Notes: generated by a model not told the origin, from the sequence alone. Positions 17,642-27,246 are shown, counted from the first letter of the stretch. The stretch is DNA of 64,000 bases from Chitinophaga cymbidii (GCF_007992715.1 NZ_BKAU01000005.1:930001-994000), one strand, 5' to 3'. Made by a program: numbers and translations.

Positions 17642-19645
17642 ATGATCAGGAAAATTGCGCTATCGCTTGTTTTGCTCCTCGCGGGAAAGACTTTTGCACA
17701 GCAGCCGGTGATCGATTCACTGAACCATCTGCTGGCCGGGCATTCCGCCCGCGACACCATCCGCCTGCATCTTCTCAATGAGCTCTCCTTTGCCTACTAT
17801 ACCGTCGATCCCGCTAAAGGAGTGGCTATCGCAACCGAGGCCATTGCATTGGCCCGTGAGCTGGATCATCCGCGGTTACTGGCGGCGGCGTATAACAACA
17901 AGGGCACCAACCATTGGGCAAAAGGGGAAGATTCACTGGCCATGGAAGCCGGCGAGCAGGCTTTGCGGATTCATAATCAGTCCGGTAACCGGCTGGGCGC
18001 GGCCAAAGCCCTGAATAATCTTGCCCTGAATTATTATAATCTTTCCAATTTCCCAAAAGCGCTGGAATACCATGAAACAGCGCTGCATCTTTTTACAGCA
18101 CTGCATCATTCCGCTGGCATCGCCCATTCGCATACCAATATGGGCGTTGTATACCTTTCATTGTCCGACTACCCGAAAGCGCTGCGGCATTTCCTGGATG
18201 GCGCCCGGTACTGGCAGGAGGATAGCGTGGCATTCGCCAATACGCTGCTGAATATAGGACTGGTATACAAGAACATGCGGGAATACACGAAAGCGCAGCA
18301 ATATGCGCAGCAGGCGCTGGACATCTACGTCCGCGCGGGACAGAAGCAGGGAGAAGCCAACGCTTGTGGAAACCTGGGTACGCTGTACAGCGCAACCGGC
18401 GACCCGGAGGCCGCGCTCCGCTATTACAAAAGAGCACTGACGCTGAATGAAACCATCGGCAACAAACGCCGCATCGCCAGCGATCTCGTGAACATGGCGG
18501 TGGTATACCAGGAAACAAAAGACCTTCCGACCGCACGCCAATATCTCCGGAAAGGGCTTCAATTGTATGAGCAGACCAATGACAAGGAGAATACTTCTTT
18601 TACGATGATCAAGCTGGCCGAGGCCGGCGATCAACCGGAAGTGTATCTTGAAAAAGCCCTGCAACTTGCCACGGAAGCAGGTTCGCTGCAGTACCAGAGC
18701 CTTGCCTGGGAAGTTAAATCCCGCGCATTCGCAAAAGCCGGGAAAAACGCACTGGCGCTGGAAGCCTACAAGCAGCACATCCAGCTAAGGGATAGCATTT
18801 ATAATTCCGCGAAGACAAAAGAGATCACCCGGCAGCAAATACAGTTCGAGTATGAAAAGAAAGAAGCGTTGCTGAAGGCAGCGCATGATAAGGATATAGC
18901 GCTGGCGCAGGCGCGGGACCGGCAGCGCAAAACCATGGAGGTCGCGGTACTGGCGGGCATCCTACTCCTGTCGGCCGCATCGGCTACCGGCTATCTGCTC
19001 TACAAAAAAAGGAAGGATGCCGAGCTGCACACCCGGATGGCCGATACGGAAATGAAGGCGCTTCGCGCGCAAATGAACCCGCATTTCATCTTCAATTCCC
19101 TGAACGCGATCAGCAGCTTCATCAGCAACAACAAACCAGCGCTGGCAGATGATTTTCTCGTGCGTTTTTCCCGGCTCATCCGCATGATCCTCGAAAACTC
19201 CGAGTATAAAGAAATAACTTTATCGGAGGATCTGGAGGTGCTGGAGCTGTATATGCAATTGGAGAGAATGCGGCTGAGAGAGCGTTTCGATTATGTGATC
19301 GAGGTTGATGAAACGGTGGATGCATCCAATACGCTGATCCCTCCGTTGCTGCTGCAACCTTTTGTGGAGAACAGTATCTGGCATGGCTTTTCCGGCAACA
19401 GGGAGGGCGGCAGGATACAGATCCGCATCAGCCGGCAGGAAAAGGAGCTGGTCTGCATCGTGGAAGATAACGGCCACGGTCGTACTAAAACCCATAGCGA
19501 TCACAGGTCGTTGGGTACGCAGATCACCCGCGCGAGGATCAGCATGCTGCAGCATGCTGACAGATCAGGCAGCGAAGTCGTTTTTACAGACCTGCCGGAA
19601 GGGCTTAGCGTAACGATCCGCTTACCGGTTCATCATAAATTCTAA
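17642..19645 (+). CDS. TPR-containing LytS-type sensor histidine kinase
   Basis: 667 residues. A signal peptide (KIALSLVLLLAGKTFAQ) is followed by a periplasmic array of about nine tetratricopeptide repeats (residues 30-400; for example ALEYHETALHLF, AALRYYKRALTLNE), a coiled coil, and one transmembrane helix near 437-455 (VAVLAGILLLSAASATGYLL). The cytoplasmic part has the His_kinase motif MNPHFIFNSLNAISSFI with phospho-acceptor His near residue 481, and a HATPase domain (PPLLLQPFVENSIWHGF; GHGRTK). Two nt before its LytTR partner. The ligand is unknown. Confidence 0.93.
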   Translation: MIRKIALSLVLLLAGKTFAQQPVIDSLNHLLAGHSARDTIRLHLLNELSFAYYTVDPAKGVAIATEAIALARELDHPRLLAAAYNNKGTNHWAKGEDSLAMEAGEQALRIHNQSGNRLGAAKALNNLALNYYNLSNFPKALEYHETALHLFTALHHSAGIAHSHTNMGVVYLSLSDYPKALRHFLDGARYWQEDSVAFANTLLNIGLVYKNMREYTKAQQYAQQALDIYVRAGQKQGEANACGNLGTLYSATGDPEAALRYYKRALTLNETIGNKRRIASDLVNMAVVYQETKDLPTARQYLRKGLQLYEQTNDKENTSFTMIKLAEAGDQPEVYLEKALQLATEAGSLQYQSLAWEVKSRAFAKAGKNALALEAYKQHIQLRDSIYNSAKTKEITRQQIQFEYEKKEALLKAAHDKDIALAQARDRQRKTMEVAVLAGILLLSAASATGYLLYKKRKDAELHTRMADTEMKALRAQMNPHFIFNSLNAISSFISNNKPALADDFLVRFSRLIRMILENSEYKEITLSEDLEVLELYMQLERMRLRERFDYVIEVDETVDASNTLIPPLLLQPFVENSIWHGFSGNREGGRIQIRISRQEKELVCIVEDNGHGRTKTHSDHRSLGTQITRARISMLQHADRSGSEVVFTDLPEGLSVTIRLPVHHKF

Positions 19646-19647
19646 CA

Positions 19648-20394
19648 ATGATAGACGCCATAATCATAGACGATGAAATGCACTGTATTGAACGGCTGCA
19701 AAATCTGCTCAAAACGCACTGCGCGGAAAAGGTCAGGCTGCTGGATGCCTGCACGGATATGGATGAGGGGCTTCAAAGCATCCGCCGGCACAATCCCGGT
19801 CTGCTTTTCCTGGATGTACAGCTCAATGGCGGGACCGGTTTTGACTTGCTGCAAAACATCGACCTTGCAAACATACGGGTGATCTTTACCACGGCATTCG
19901 AACAATATGCGATCACTGCTTTCCGCTTCAGCGCCATCGACTACCTGCTGAAGCCTGTGGGAGCGGATGAGCTGGTTCAGAGCGTGGATAAGACCATTCA
20001 TCACCTGGCGCAGGCGACGGCAGCCAGACAATATGAGGCCCTGTTCTTTAACCTGCAGGCTGGTGTGTCCGCCAAAAGAATATGCCTCCCTACGCAACAG
20101 GGGATGGAGTTTGTTGATACCGCCGATATTGTCCGCTGCGAGGCCAGCGGTAACTACACCATTCTTTATTTAAGCGATGCTCAAAAGATTATTGTTTCCC
20201 GTACGATGAAAACGTTCGAAGAGTTGCTGGAACGGTACGGCTTCTTCCGCCTGCATCATGCCCACCTGGTCAACCTTGCTTATGTGAGGAAATATAATAA
20301 GGGCAAAGGCGGGTATGTGGTGATGGCGGATGGAACGGAGATCGAAGTGGCTACCCGGCGGAAGGAAGCCTTCCTGAAGCGCGTCATGGAATAA
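19648..20394 (+). CDS. LytTR-family response regulator
   Basis: 248 residues. The receiver domain (1-120) has the acidic pair in IIDDEMHC and the phospho-acceptor Asp near residue 55 in LLFLDVQLNGGTGFDLL, followed by the conserved Lys in DYLLKPV. A LytTR DNA-binding domain occupies about 145-245 (IVRCEASGNYTILYLSD; FFRLHHAHLVNLAYVRKYN). Encoded 2 nt after its cognate kinase and almost certainly co-translated. It ends 4 nt from the convergent folC gene. Confidence 0.94.
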   Translation: MIDAIIIDDEMHCIERLQNLLKTHCAEKVRLLDACTDMDEGLQSIRRHNPGLLFLDVQLNGGTGFDLLQNIDLANIRVIFTTAFEQYAITAFRFSAIDYLLKPVGADELVQSVDKTIHHLAQATAARQYEALFFNLQAGVSAKRICLPTQQGMEFVDTADIVRCEASGNYTILYLSDAQKIIVSRTMKTFEELLERYGFFRLHHAHLVNLAYVRKYNKGKGGYVVMADGTEIEVATRRKEAFLKRVME

Positions 20395-20398
20395 CCTT

Positions 20399-21682
20399 TC
20401 ACGCATCGTCGCGGGGCACTTCCCCCACAATAAAAAAACTCCCGCAGACAAGGATCATATCATCCGCCGAAGCATTGGCCTTCGCGGCCGCGTACGCTTC
20501 CGGCACGGCAGGATAGGCATCTCCCTGCAAGCCCGCCTGCCGGCCGAGATCCAGTAACTGCTGCTCGTCCATCGCGCGGGGGATGGGGGCTTTTGTAAAG
20601 TAATACACGGCGTCAGGGGGAAGCAGCGCCAGTGCTGCGGGCACGTCTTTGTCCTTCACAAAGCCGGTGACGATGTGCAGCTTTTGATAAGATACCAATG
20701 CCAGTTGTTCCAGCACCATGCGGATGCCGGCTTCGTTATGCGCCACGTCGAGCACCGTGTACGGATGCTGACCGATCACTTCCCATCGCCCGCCCATGCC
20801 GGTCAGCCGTTTTACCTGCGACAATGCGCCGGCAACATGCGCTTCGCTGATCTGCCAGCCTTGCTGCCGCAATATTTCCACGGCTTGCAGCACGCCGGGA
20901 ATATTTTTCTTTTGATAATGCCCGGGAAGGTCGAGCGTGAGAGAAAGCATTCCGTTTATCGTCAGTTGCAGGCTCTCCGGGCCGGGCGTATCGCCGGTAA
21001 CGCGGAAGCGCTGGTCTGCAAAGTAAATAGGTGAATGAAGCCGCGCCGCCGTTGCTTCGAACACCGGTTTTGTTTCGGCCTGCGTTTCGCTGATGATCAC
21101 TGGTATCCCCGGTTTGATGATCCCCGCTTTCTCCGCGGCGATCAGGGGCAGGGTATCGCCGAGGAACTGCATATGGTCGAAGCTGATATTGGTGATCAGG
21201 GAAAGGAGGGGCGTGATGATGTTGGTACTGTCCAACCGCCCGCCCATACCGGTTTCTATAACGGCGATATCCACCTTTTGCGCGGCAAAGTATTCGAAGG
21301 CCATGGCTACCGTCACTTCAAAAAAAGACGGGTCGATGGCGGCGATATGCGGCTGCATCCGCTCTACGAACGAGATCACCGCATCTTCCTCCATCAGCGC
21401 GCCATTTACACGGATGCGCTCCCGAAAATCGCGCAGGTGCGGAGAGGTGTACAAGCCAACCTTGTAACCCGCCTGCTGCAGGATGGCGCTCAGCATATGG
21501 CTCGTAGAGCCTTTGCCGTTAGTGCCCGCAATGTGCACGGTGGCATACCGGTTTTCAGGATGCCCGAGGATGTCACACAATGCGCGGGTATTGTGCAGGT
21601 CGTGCCGCAATGCGGACCCGCCCACCTTGCTGAACATGGGCAGGCGGTTGTACAGGTATTCGATGGTTTGCTGATAGTTCAT
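20399..21682 (-). CDS. folC: bifunctional folylpolyglutamate synthase/dihydrofolate synthase
   Basis: 427-residue Mur-ligase-family enzyme adding glutamate to dihydropteroate or folates. Visible motifs: ATP-binding HIAGTNGKGSTSHML (P-loop), ISFDHMQFLGDTLP, and the C-terminal ligase domain with TVLDVAHNEAGI. Length is normal. It lies 11 nt after the DUF5723 gene on the minus strand, with tonB two genes upstream; the exbB/exbD genes often linked to tonB and folC in related genomes are not in this window. Confidence 0.93.
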   Translation of the reverse strand: MNYQQTIEYLYNRLPMFSKVGGSALRHDLHNTRALCDILGHPENRYATVHIAGTNGKGSTSHMLSAILQQAGYKVGLYTSPHLRDFRERIRVNGALMEEDAVISFVERMQPHIAAIDPSFFEVTVAMAFEYFAAQKVDIAVIETGMGGRLDSTNIITPLLSLITNISFDHMQFLGDTLPLIAAEKAGIIKPGIPVIISETQAETKPVFEATAARLHSPIYFADQRFRVTGDTPGPESLQLTINGMLSLTLDLPGHYQKKNIPGVLQAVEILRQQGWQISEAHVAGALSQVKRLTGMGGRWEVIGQHPYTVLDVAHNEAGIRMVLEQLALVSYQKLHIVTGFVKDKDVPAALALLPPDAVYYFTKAPIPRAMDEQQLLDLGRQAGLQGDAYPAVPEAYAAAKANASADDMILVCGSFFIVGEVPRDDA

Positions 21683-21693
21683 GTGCCTTGCGC

Positions 21694-23181
21694 TTACAAT
21701 GGAGGGCAGCCAAGGTTGTTTTTCCGTTTGCGGAAGATGCCGTCGCCGCCCTTATCCCAGCTCCATTTGGAAAAGCGGATGGGAATTACGCGCAAAGCTA
21801 CGAAAGCGTCCGCATGATTCACGCGGCCTCTTGCAAGGTTCGAAAAAAGCGAGGCAGAGCCGATCACCAGCGGCCCGAGGCGTAGTCCGAGCCCCGCATC
21901 CGCTTGTCCGTAGCGGTTAACGGAGAAAGGCAAATATGCCCCGATGTGGCGCGTTTCGTACCGCGGCGTAATGAGCAGCTGCGTGAGCGCATGGTTCTTG
22001 TTGTCGTCCGTTGTGCCGCTTAACAGGCCGATGGTGGCGCTGGCGCTGATGAAAAAGCGGTCGTTCAGGTTATAATCTCCCATCAGGTTGATGGAAGTGG
22101 GGAGGTTCATGTAAAATTTATCTTCCGTTTCTTCGGAGCTGAAGTAGGTGCCTATGCGTTGCGCGTATTGCTGGAGGCTTTCCCCGCGCATCCTGTTCAG
22201 CAGCATGGCATTGAAGTTCTCCGCCGTCATGTCCATATCCCTGCTGTCACCGGCTTTCGTATAGCTGATGCCGCCGATGTCCACGACTGAAATGCCGAAG
22301 CGGGCTTTCCAGGTGTCCGCGTCGGGATTCCAGGTACCGGTGCCGTCCTCGTACGACCCGAAGCCGTCGGAATCGGGGCGCCATTCGTAGATGATGCCAA
22401 TGTCCGCGCCAATGCCGGGGTTCTGGAACGGACTGTAAACGGATTGCCAGTCGTTATTCTCGATGGTGGACAGTTCTTCGTTCCAGGCGAAAGCTACTTT
22501 GCCGCTATTGATGTCTACCTGGTTCCTGTTCTTGAACATAAAAGAGCCGTCGCGCCCCACGCCGTAGCCCGCAGCCTGGCCTGACAGGTATTTCAGGGTG
22601 ATGCCAGCTTTCCAGCGGTGATCGCCGTAGTCTTTGATCGTCCGGGCATAGCTGAAGCCAAACTCGTTCCAGGAATGGCCGTATGCGCCGGCGTATGTTT
22701 CCGCGATGGTGCGGTCATAATATTTCGGATCAGGGTAGTTGATAGCAAAGAAATTCGCGGTGGATGTTTCCACGCCGCCGCCGTTGGCCGCTCCGCGCAG
22801 CCGCCAGGTGAAGGCGATGGACTGCCGTTCATCGATCGCATATAATGCGGAAGGCAGCATCAGGTCCACGCTTCCCCAGGCATATTGCTTCCGGGAAGCG
22901 CTGGTGTCAGGGAAATAATCAATGAACTGGCGAAGGGAATCTTTAGAGAGTAAAGCCGATTTATCAAATGTATAATACGTGTTGCCGGCTTTTACATCGG
23001 CGCCAACGATATTCACATCCCAACGGTAACGGCTACCCGCTGCGCTGGCCGGATTGAACGGCACGGCATGAATACCTGCATACTGGCTGGTATGATATCC
23101 CGGAAATATCTGCGACTGCGCGGCGGTGGCAGCGAACAATCCCGTTATCAACAGTAAGCACTTCTTTGAGCGTTGAAACAT
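21694..23181 (-). CDS. DUF5723 family outer-membrane beta-barrel protein
   Basis: 495 residues with a signal peptide (LLLITGLFAATAAQSQ). The mature protein is rich in alternating aromatic beta strands typical of a PorV/OmpP1-like barrel and opens with the conserved segment QYAGIHAVPFNPASAAGSRYRWDVN cut here to its key features: NPAS motif and RWDVN strand, as in DUF5723. The role is unknown; in this phylum such barrels are surface proteins. The C-terminus ends in a basic tail (RFSKWSWDKGGDG) instead of a barrel-terminal Phe, a small oddity. Confidence 0.82.
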   Translation of the reverse strand: MFQRSKKCLLLITGLFAATAAQSQIFPGYHTSQYAGIHAVPFNPASAAGSRYRWDVNIVGADVKAGNTYYTFDKSALLSKDSLRQFIDYFPDTSASRKQYAWGSVDLMLPSALYAIDERQSIAFTWRLRGAANGGGVETSTANFFAINYPDPKYYDRTIAETYAGAYGHSWNEFGFSYARTIKDYGDHRWKAGITLKYLSGQAAGYGVGRDGSFMFKNRNQVDINSGKVAFAWNEELSTIENNDWQSVYSPFQNPGIGADIGIIYEWRPDSDGFGSYEDGTGTWNPDADTWKARFGISVVDIGGISYTKAGDSRDMDMTAENFNAMLLNRMRGESLQQYAQRIGTYFSSEETEDKFYMNLPTSINLMGDYNLNDRFFISASATIGLLSGTTDDNKNHALTQLLITPRYETRHIGAYLPFSVNRYGQADAGLGLRLGPLVIGSASLFSNLARGRVNHADAFVALRVIPIRFSKWSWDKGGDGIFRKRKNNLGCPPL

Positions 23182-23233
23182 AGAATCGGCAACGGTTAGT
23201 TATATTAACGGGAAAAACCGCGTATTATTCTCC

Positions 23234-24115
23234 TTATTGCGGTTTGAAGTAGAAACGGATGGTGCCGAACTGTTCTTCAGGCGCCTCCGTGCTGGCATTG
23301 TATTTGATCCGCTTCGCGGCCTCCTGTGCAATACGGATGGCCTGCCGGTTGCTCATCGTGGACCCGTTAGGTGTATAGGTTGCGCTCGTCACATTGCCCT
23401 GACGGTCTACTTTAATGATGATGGCCACGTAACCGGTTTCGTTACCGTCCCACGAAGCATCCGGACGATTCACAAGGCTGCGGCCGCGTAAGCGGAAATC
23501 CGACGCACCTCTGCCGCTACCCGGTGTACCGGTGTAGCCGGTGGCGTTAGGATCGCCACCCAGTACGCCACGGTCGCCGGGCCTGCCGGTATTGCCTTCT
23601 CCTGCTGAATTGTTGGAGCCGTTTGCATTATTGCCGCTGTTAGCGCTGCTGGAGCTGCCGCCGGTGAAAACAGCTTTCGGTTTTCTCGGGGCGGGCGGCG
23701 CGGGAGGCGCTTCCGTTTTCGGTTTGGTGGTGGATTTTTCTGTTTTGCTCTCTATTGTTTTGGCGATCTCTTTCGGTTTGGCGGCGGGTTTTACCGGCTG
23801 TTTCACTTCAGGCGCATCTTCTTCATTCTGGGTAGCCAGTTCCCGGGTATTACCGGTTTCTTCCGCGCGGGATGGAGTAGGAGGCGCGGGAGCGGGCACA
23901 GGCTGGCTGGCCGCGGGCGGGTTCGGGTTCATGGGTTGTTCATCGCCCATGCCGTCGTTGGAAGTACCAAGATTTACTTCCATGCCAAGGTCCTGATCCG
24001 GCAACGGCGGCGGAGCGGAAAAACCGATCATCAGCAACGCCACTAACAGCAACGCATGTACGCCGACGGTAACGCCGAGCGCCTTGAAATTCTTTCCTTG
24101 TGTTTGATCTGCCAT
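23234..24115 (-). CDS. energy transducer TonB-like protein
   Basis: 293 residues. A single N-terminal transmembrane anchor (GVTVGVHALLLVALLMIGF) carries the His typical of TonB helices. A long Pro/Lys-rich periplasmic spacer follows (residues 60-150), then a Gly/Ser/Asn-rich stretch (150-205), then a C-terminal TonB-like fold (VAIIIKVDRQGNVTSATYTP; ARIKYNAS-like ending with FYFKPQ). It would couple inner-membrane proton motive force to TonB-dependent outer-membrane receptors. No ExbB/ExbD gene is adjacent, so partners must be encoded elsewhere. Confidence 0.88.
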   Translation of the reverse strand: MADQTQGKNFKALGVTVGVHALLLVALLMIGFSAPPPLPDQDLGMEVNLGTSNDGMGDEQPMNPNPPAASQPVPAPAPPTPSRAEETGNTRELATQNEEDAPEVKQPVKPAAKPKEIAKTIESKTEKSTTKPKTEAPPAPPAPRKPKAVFTGGSSSSANSGNNANGSNNSAGEGNTGRPGDRGVLGGDPNATGYTGTPGSGRGASDFRLRGRSLVNRPDASWDGNETGYVAIIIKVDRQGNVTSATYTPNGSTMSNRQAIRIAQEAAKRIKYNASTEAPEEQFGTIRFYFKPQ

Positions 24116-24189
24116 CTTGTAACCAAAGATAATGTTTTTTTGTCAGGGCCATAGTGGCGCCCGGAATGATAACATTTCTTTTAGAGATA

Positions 24190-25485
24190 TCAGAAATGCG
24201 CGAAATCCAGCTCGTAATTACCATTGATCCGTTCCATCGGCGGGTTGAAATAACCGTATTTCAGATCGGGGAATTCTTCACGGATCAGTTCCAGCATTTG
24301 TTTCATGCCCAGGCATTCGCCGGTGTCCGTTACGCCGATCTTGCCAAGGTACCAGTCCGGATCGATATTGAAGTTGCGCCACTGGATCATGCTGAGGCCG
24401 GTTTCGCGGATGAACGTGCGCAGCGCTTCGTATTCGTCCACGCTGTCCGTCATGCCGGGAAATACAAAATAGTTGATGGATGCCCATCCGCCGTGTTCAC
24501 GCACAATTTTGATGCTTTCGGCGAGATCGCTGAACTGGTAGTTATTGGGACGGTAATAAGGATTGTAGATGTGCTCCCGAACGGAGTTGAGGCTTACGCG
24601 GATGCTGTTCAGCCCCGCTTTGCAAAGCTCGCGTACGGCGTTGGGCTTGCTGCCGTTGGTGTTGATATTGATGCTGCCTTTGGGGGTGTGTTTGCGTATT
24701 TCGATGATGGATTCGCGGATGGTTTCCCACATCAGCAGCGGCTCGCCTTCGCAGCCCTGGCCATAGCTTACGATGGGGTAGGGCGCGGTTTCCAGGTGCG
24801 GAACGGTGAACTCCACGATCTCGGCGGCCGTTGGCTTGAAGGTCAGGCGGTCCTGGTTGGACACGATGTTCTCTTCTTCCGGCTGGAAAGAGATGCAGCC
24901 GATGCAGTTGGCGTTGCAGGCCGGTGAGGAAGGAATGGGGCATTCCCATCTTCCCATGAAATAATTCCTTGCGGCGGGACAATGATAGGTAAGCGCGCAG
25001 TTTTCCGCGAGGTGCTTTACCAGGCGGTTGTGCGGGTAGGCGGAGAGCATGTCTTTCACGCCGCCTTTTACTTTTTTGTCGTCGAAGCCGGCGCATTCCT
25101 GCCGGATGTCCTGCTCGATGCGCTGTGCCGGTACATAAAATTTATCGTCATGCCAGCCTGCCGCCGTATAACAGAAAAGCGGGAGGGTGGGCGCATCCGG
25201 CGCGGTTTCATACGCGGCGATGTAAAAGCCGGTATGCGCGGGCGGGATGAAAGCGGCTACGGCCCATCCTTTTTCGCAAAGACGCATTTCGCCGGTCTCC
25301 ACATCAATGCCGATGCCGCGCCTGCCGGGCAGCTCATACAGCTGGCCGCCATCCGGCAGCTCAATCCACTCGTCATCCGGGATGGGCACGGCGTCCCAGC
25401 CGCTGCGGCCGGTCACGTAGAGGGAAGTATCCTCGAAAATATTCCCTTTCCCGTCTGAATACATTAAATATGGTGAAACGTTCAT
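24190..25485 (-). CDS. radical SAM protein
   Basis: 431 residues. The 4Fe-4S-binding Cys motif is CNANCIGC (CxxxCxxC), preceded by another Cys-rich segment (CPIPSSPAC). A TIM-barrel follows with a SAM-binding GEPLL-type strand (YGQGCEGEPLLMWETI) and NTNGSKPNAV. An unusual ~190-residue N-terminal extension precedes the barrel and holds more conserved Cys/His (LTYHCPAARNYFMG). I cannot assign the substrate. Its start codon abuts the stop of the upstream membrane-protein gene, so it shares an operon with that gene and the ureohydrolase. Confidence 0.88.
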   Translation of the reverse strand: MNVSPYLMYSDGKGNIFEDTSLYVTGRSGWDAVPIPDDEWIELPDGGQLYELPGRRGIGIDVETGEMRLCEKGWAVAAFIPPAHTGFYIAAYETAPDAPTLPLFCYTAAGWHDDKFYVPAQRIEQDIRQECAGFDDKKVKGGVKDMLSAYPHNRLVKHLAENCALTYHCPAARNYFMGRWECPIPSSPACNANCIGCISFQPEEENIVSNQDRLTFKPTAAEIVEFTVPHLETAPYPIVSYGQGCEGEPLLMWETIRESIIEIRKHTPKGSININTNGSKPNAVRELCKAGLNSIRVSLNSVREHIYNPYYRPNNYQFSDLAESIKIVREHGGWASINYFVFPGMTDSVDEYEALRTFIRETGLSMIQWRNFNIDPDWYLGKIGVTDTGECLGMKQMLELIREEFPDLKYGYFNPPMERINGNYELDFAHF

Positions 25486-26073
25486 TTAGCTGGTGTGTTG
25501 TGAAAAAAAACTGTTCATGTCCGCGGCCTGCGAGGGAGATATGTCATCCAGCACTTCGAGCTGGAGGAGCTTGTTGTTCCTGAAGTCCAGCGTGAGCAGG
25601 TCGTTCCGCAAAACTACGTTATTCATTTCATTCCATCTTACGTGACGGGTGGAGAAGAGCGTGGGCAGGGTGATGCCGTTTTCGTCTATTCTTACAAAAG
25701 CGGGTTGCAGGATGCGGTACTCCGCATAGCCGATGTAGGCCAGGCCAAGCCCCGCGAGGAACAGTGTGGTGCCTACGATAGGCTGTAAATGGGATAAGAA
25801 GTAAAGGCAGCCGCTCATCAGCGTGAACGCCTGCAGCATGCGCAGAATGGAATTGGCTTCTCCGAACTTGCGTATCCTGCGCATCATGAACGGGAAGGCG
25901 ATGCTGGCGAGGCCCATGATCACAAAGAGGACAACGATGGGCCAGTTCGGGTTTTCCAGCTTGTAAGCGCCGATGACATTGAACAGGAACAGTAATCCGG
26001 CCATGCCGTGCATCACAGGTTGCAGGCGAAGGCGCGTCATGGCATTCGGGTGTAGTATGCGGAATTTGTACAT
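25486..26073 (-). CDS. hypothetical membrane protein with PH-like C-terminal domain
   Basis: 195 residues. Four probable transmembrane helices fill residues 20-125 (HGMAGLLFLFNVIGAYKL, WPIVVLFVIMGLASIAFPF, the MLQAFTLMSGCLYFL region and TLFLAGLGLAYIGY). The last ~70 residues are strand-rich (FVRIDENGITLPTLFSTRHV.WNEMNNVVLRNDLLTLDF) and resemble bacterial PH-like domains. No function is known. Zero nt from the radical SAM gene and 1 nt from the ureohydrolase gene: tight translational coupling. Confidence 0.8.
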   Translation of the reverse strand: MYKFRILHPNAMTRLRLQPVMHGMAGLLFLFNVIGAYKLENPNWPIVVLFVIMGLASIAFPFMMRRIRKFGEANSILRMLQAFTLMSGCLYFLSHLQPIVGTTLFLAGLGLAYIGYAEYRILQPAFVRIDENGITLPTLFSTRHVRWNEMNNVVLRNDLLTLDFRNNKLLQLEVLDDISPSQAADMNSFFSQHTS

Positions 26074-26074
26074 T

Positions 26075-27112
26075 TTACGATTTCACCATCAGGTTACATA
26101 ATTTGAAAAGCATGCGGGCGCCCACATTCGCGTCCCACTCATCATGGCCGGCGCTCACTTCGTTCAGGTCGAACCCTATCAGCCTGCGGCCGCTTTCCAG
26201 CACGCGGCGGAAGAGATAGAAGACCTGCGGCCCTTCCAGCCCGCCCGCAACGGGCGTGCCGGTATGCGGACAAAGCTTCGGGTCCAGCCCATCGATATCA
26301 AAACTGATATATACCTGTTCCGGCAGCTTTTCAATAATATCGTCGCAGATGCTTTTCCATGTTTCTCCTTCAAACTGTCTTTCTTTGATCTGCTGGTCGA
26401 AGAACGTTTCCACGCGGCCGTTGCTGTTGCGGATATATTCCAGCTCTTCCTCACAGTAGTCACGAACGCCCACCTGTACCAGCTTTGTCAGCTGCGGCAC
26501 TTCGTTCAGGGCATTGTACATGATGGAGGCGTGGGAATATTTGAAACCTTCATAACTGTTGCGCAGGTCGCAATGGGCATCTATCTGCAAAATACCATAA
26601 TCGCCCTTATGCTCGCCGATGGCCTTGAAATAGCCGAGCGGCGTGCTGTGGTCCCCGCCCACGAGGCCCACCAGCTTGCCCTGTTGCAACAAGGCGCTGG
26701 TTTGCGCATACACCCATTCGTTCATCTTCTCGGTGCCTTTGTTCACATCTTCGAGGGAGCGGCGGAGAAATTCGTTGTCGCTGACATCGCCTCCTTCGGA
26801 GAGGAATTTCAGGTAAAGCTCGGCCTCCTTGCGGAGATAATCACTGCGCAACAGCAACTGGCGGTCGCTTTCGCGCATGTAGAACCCCTGTTTCCAGCCA
26901 TCTTTCACATCGGCATCATAGAGGTCCACCTGCAGGGAGGCTTTAAAAATATGTTCGGGACCGCGGGCTGTACCATGCGTATACGATACCGTCACTTCCC
27001 AGGGCACCGGCACGAGCACCAGGCGCGCCTCTTCCTCGCTGAAGGGAAGCCCAAAGATATTATTGGACAATAACCCCGGCGAGTTGGGATCAAATTTCGA
27101 TAGATCAGCCAT
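26075..27112 (-). CDS. ureohydrolase (agmatinase/arginase/formimidoylglutamase family)
   Basis: 345 residues, binuclear-manganese amidinohydrolase. All metal-ligand motifs are present: GGDHS, DAHCDLR, and SFDIDGLDP. The N-terminal ~100 residues are longer than in classical agmatinase, as in the formimidoylglutamase-like group of this phylum. Substrate choice between agmatine, arginine and formiminoglutamate cannot be made from sequence alone. First gene of a three-gene minus-strand operon with the membrane protein and radical SAM protein, preceded by a consensus -7 element. Confidence 0.88.
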   Translation of the reverse strand: MADLSKFDPNSPGLLSNNIFGLPFSEEEARLVLVPVPWEVTVSYTHGTARGPEHIFKASLQVDLYDADVKDGWKQGFYMRESDRQLLLRSDYLRKEAELYLKFLSEGGDVSDNEFLRRSLEDVNKGTEKMNEWVYAQTSALLQQGKLVGLVGGDHSTPLGYFKAIGEHKGDYGILQIDAHCDLRNSYEGFKYSHASIMYNALNEVPQLTKLVQVGVRDYCEEELEYIRNSNGRVETFFDQQIKERQFEGETWKSICDDIIEKLPEQVYISFDIDGLDPKLCPHTGTPVAGGLEGPQVFYLFRRVLESGRRLIGFDLNEVSAGHDEWDANVGARMLFKLCNLMVKS

Positions 27113-27141
27113 GATAGATCATTACTTTGCTTATTTCGCCG

Positions 27142-27149
27142 CAAAGGTA
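27142..27149 (-). promoter_or_regulatory. -7 element for the ureohydrolase operon
   Basis: The minus strand reads TACCTTTG, an exact TAnnTTTG match, about 30 nt upstream of the start codon at 27112. No clear TTTG -33 box is seen. Confidence 0.45.
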
Positions 27150-27217
27150 ATGGTAAAAATTGGTTCCGGAAGGGGGGAAACCTGACGAATATCAGTGCCC
27201 TCCATTCATTTTTTGGC

Positions 27218-27225
27218 TACATTTG
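27218..27225 (+). promoter_or_regulatory. -7 element for ccmE
   Basis: TACATTTG matches TAnnTTTG exactly and lies 21 nt before the ATG at 27247, which excludes the longer in-frame start at 27160. No TTTG is found 19-20 nt upstream. Confidence 0.45.
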
Positions 27226-27246
27226 TACATTAATATTCTGGTAAGG

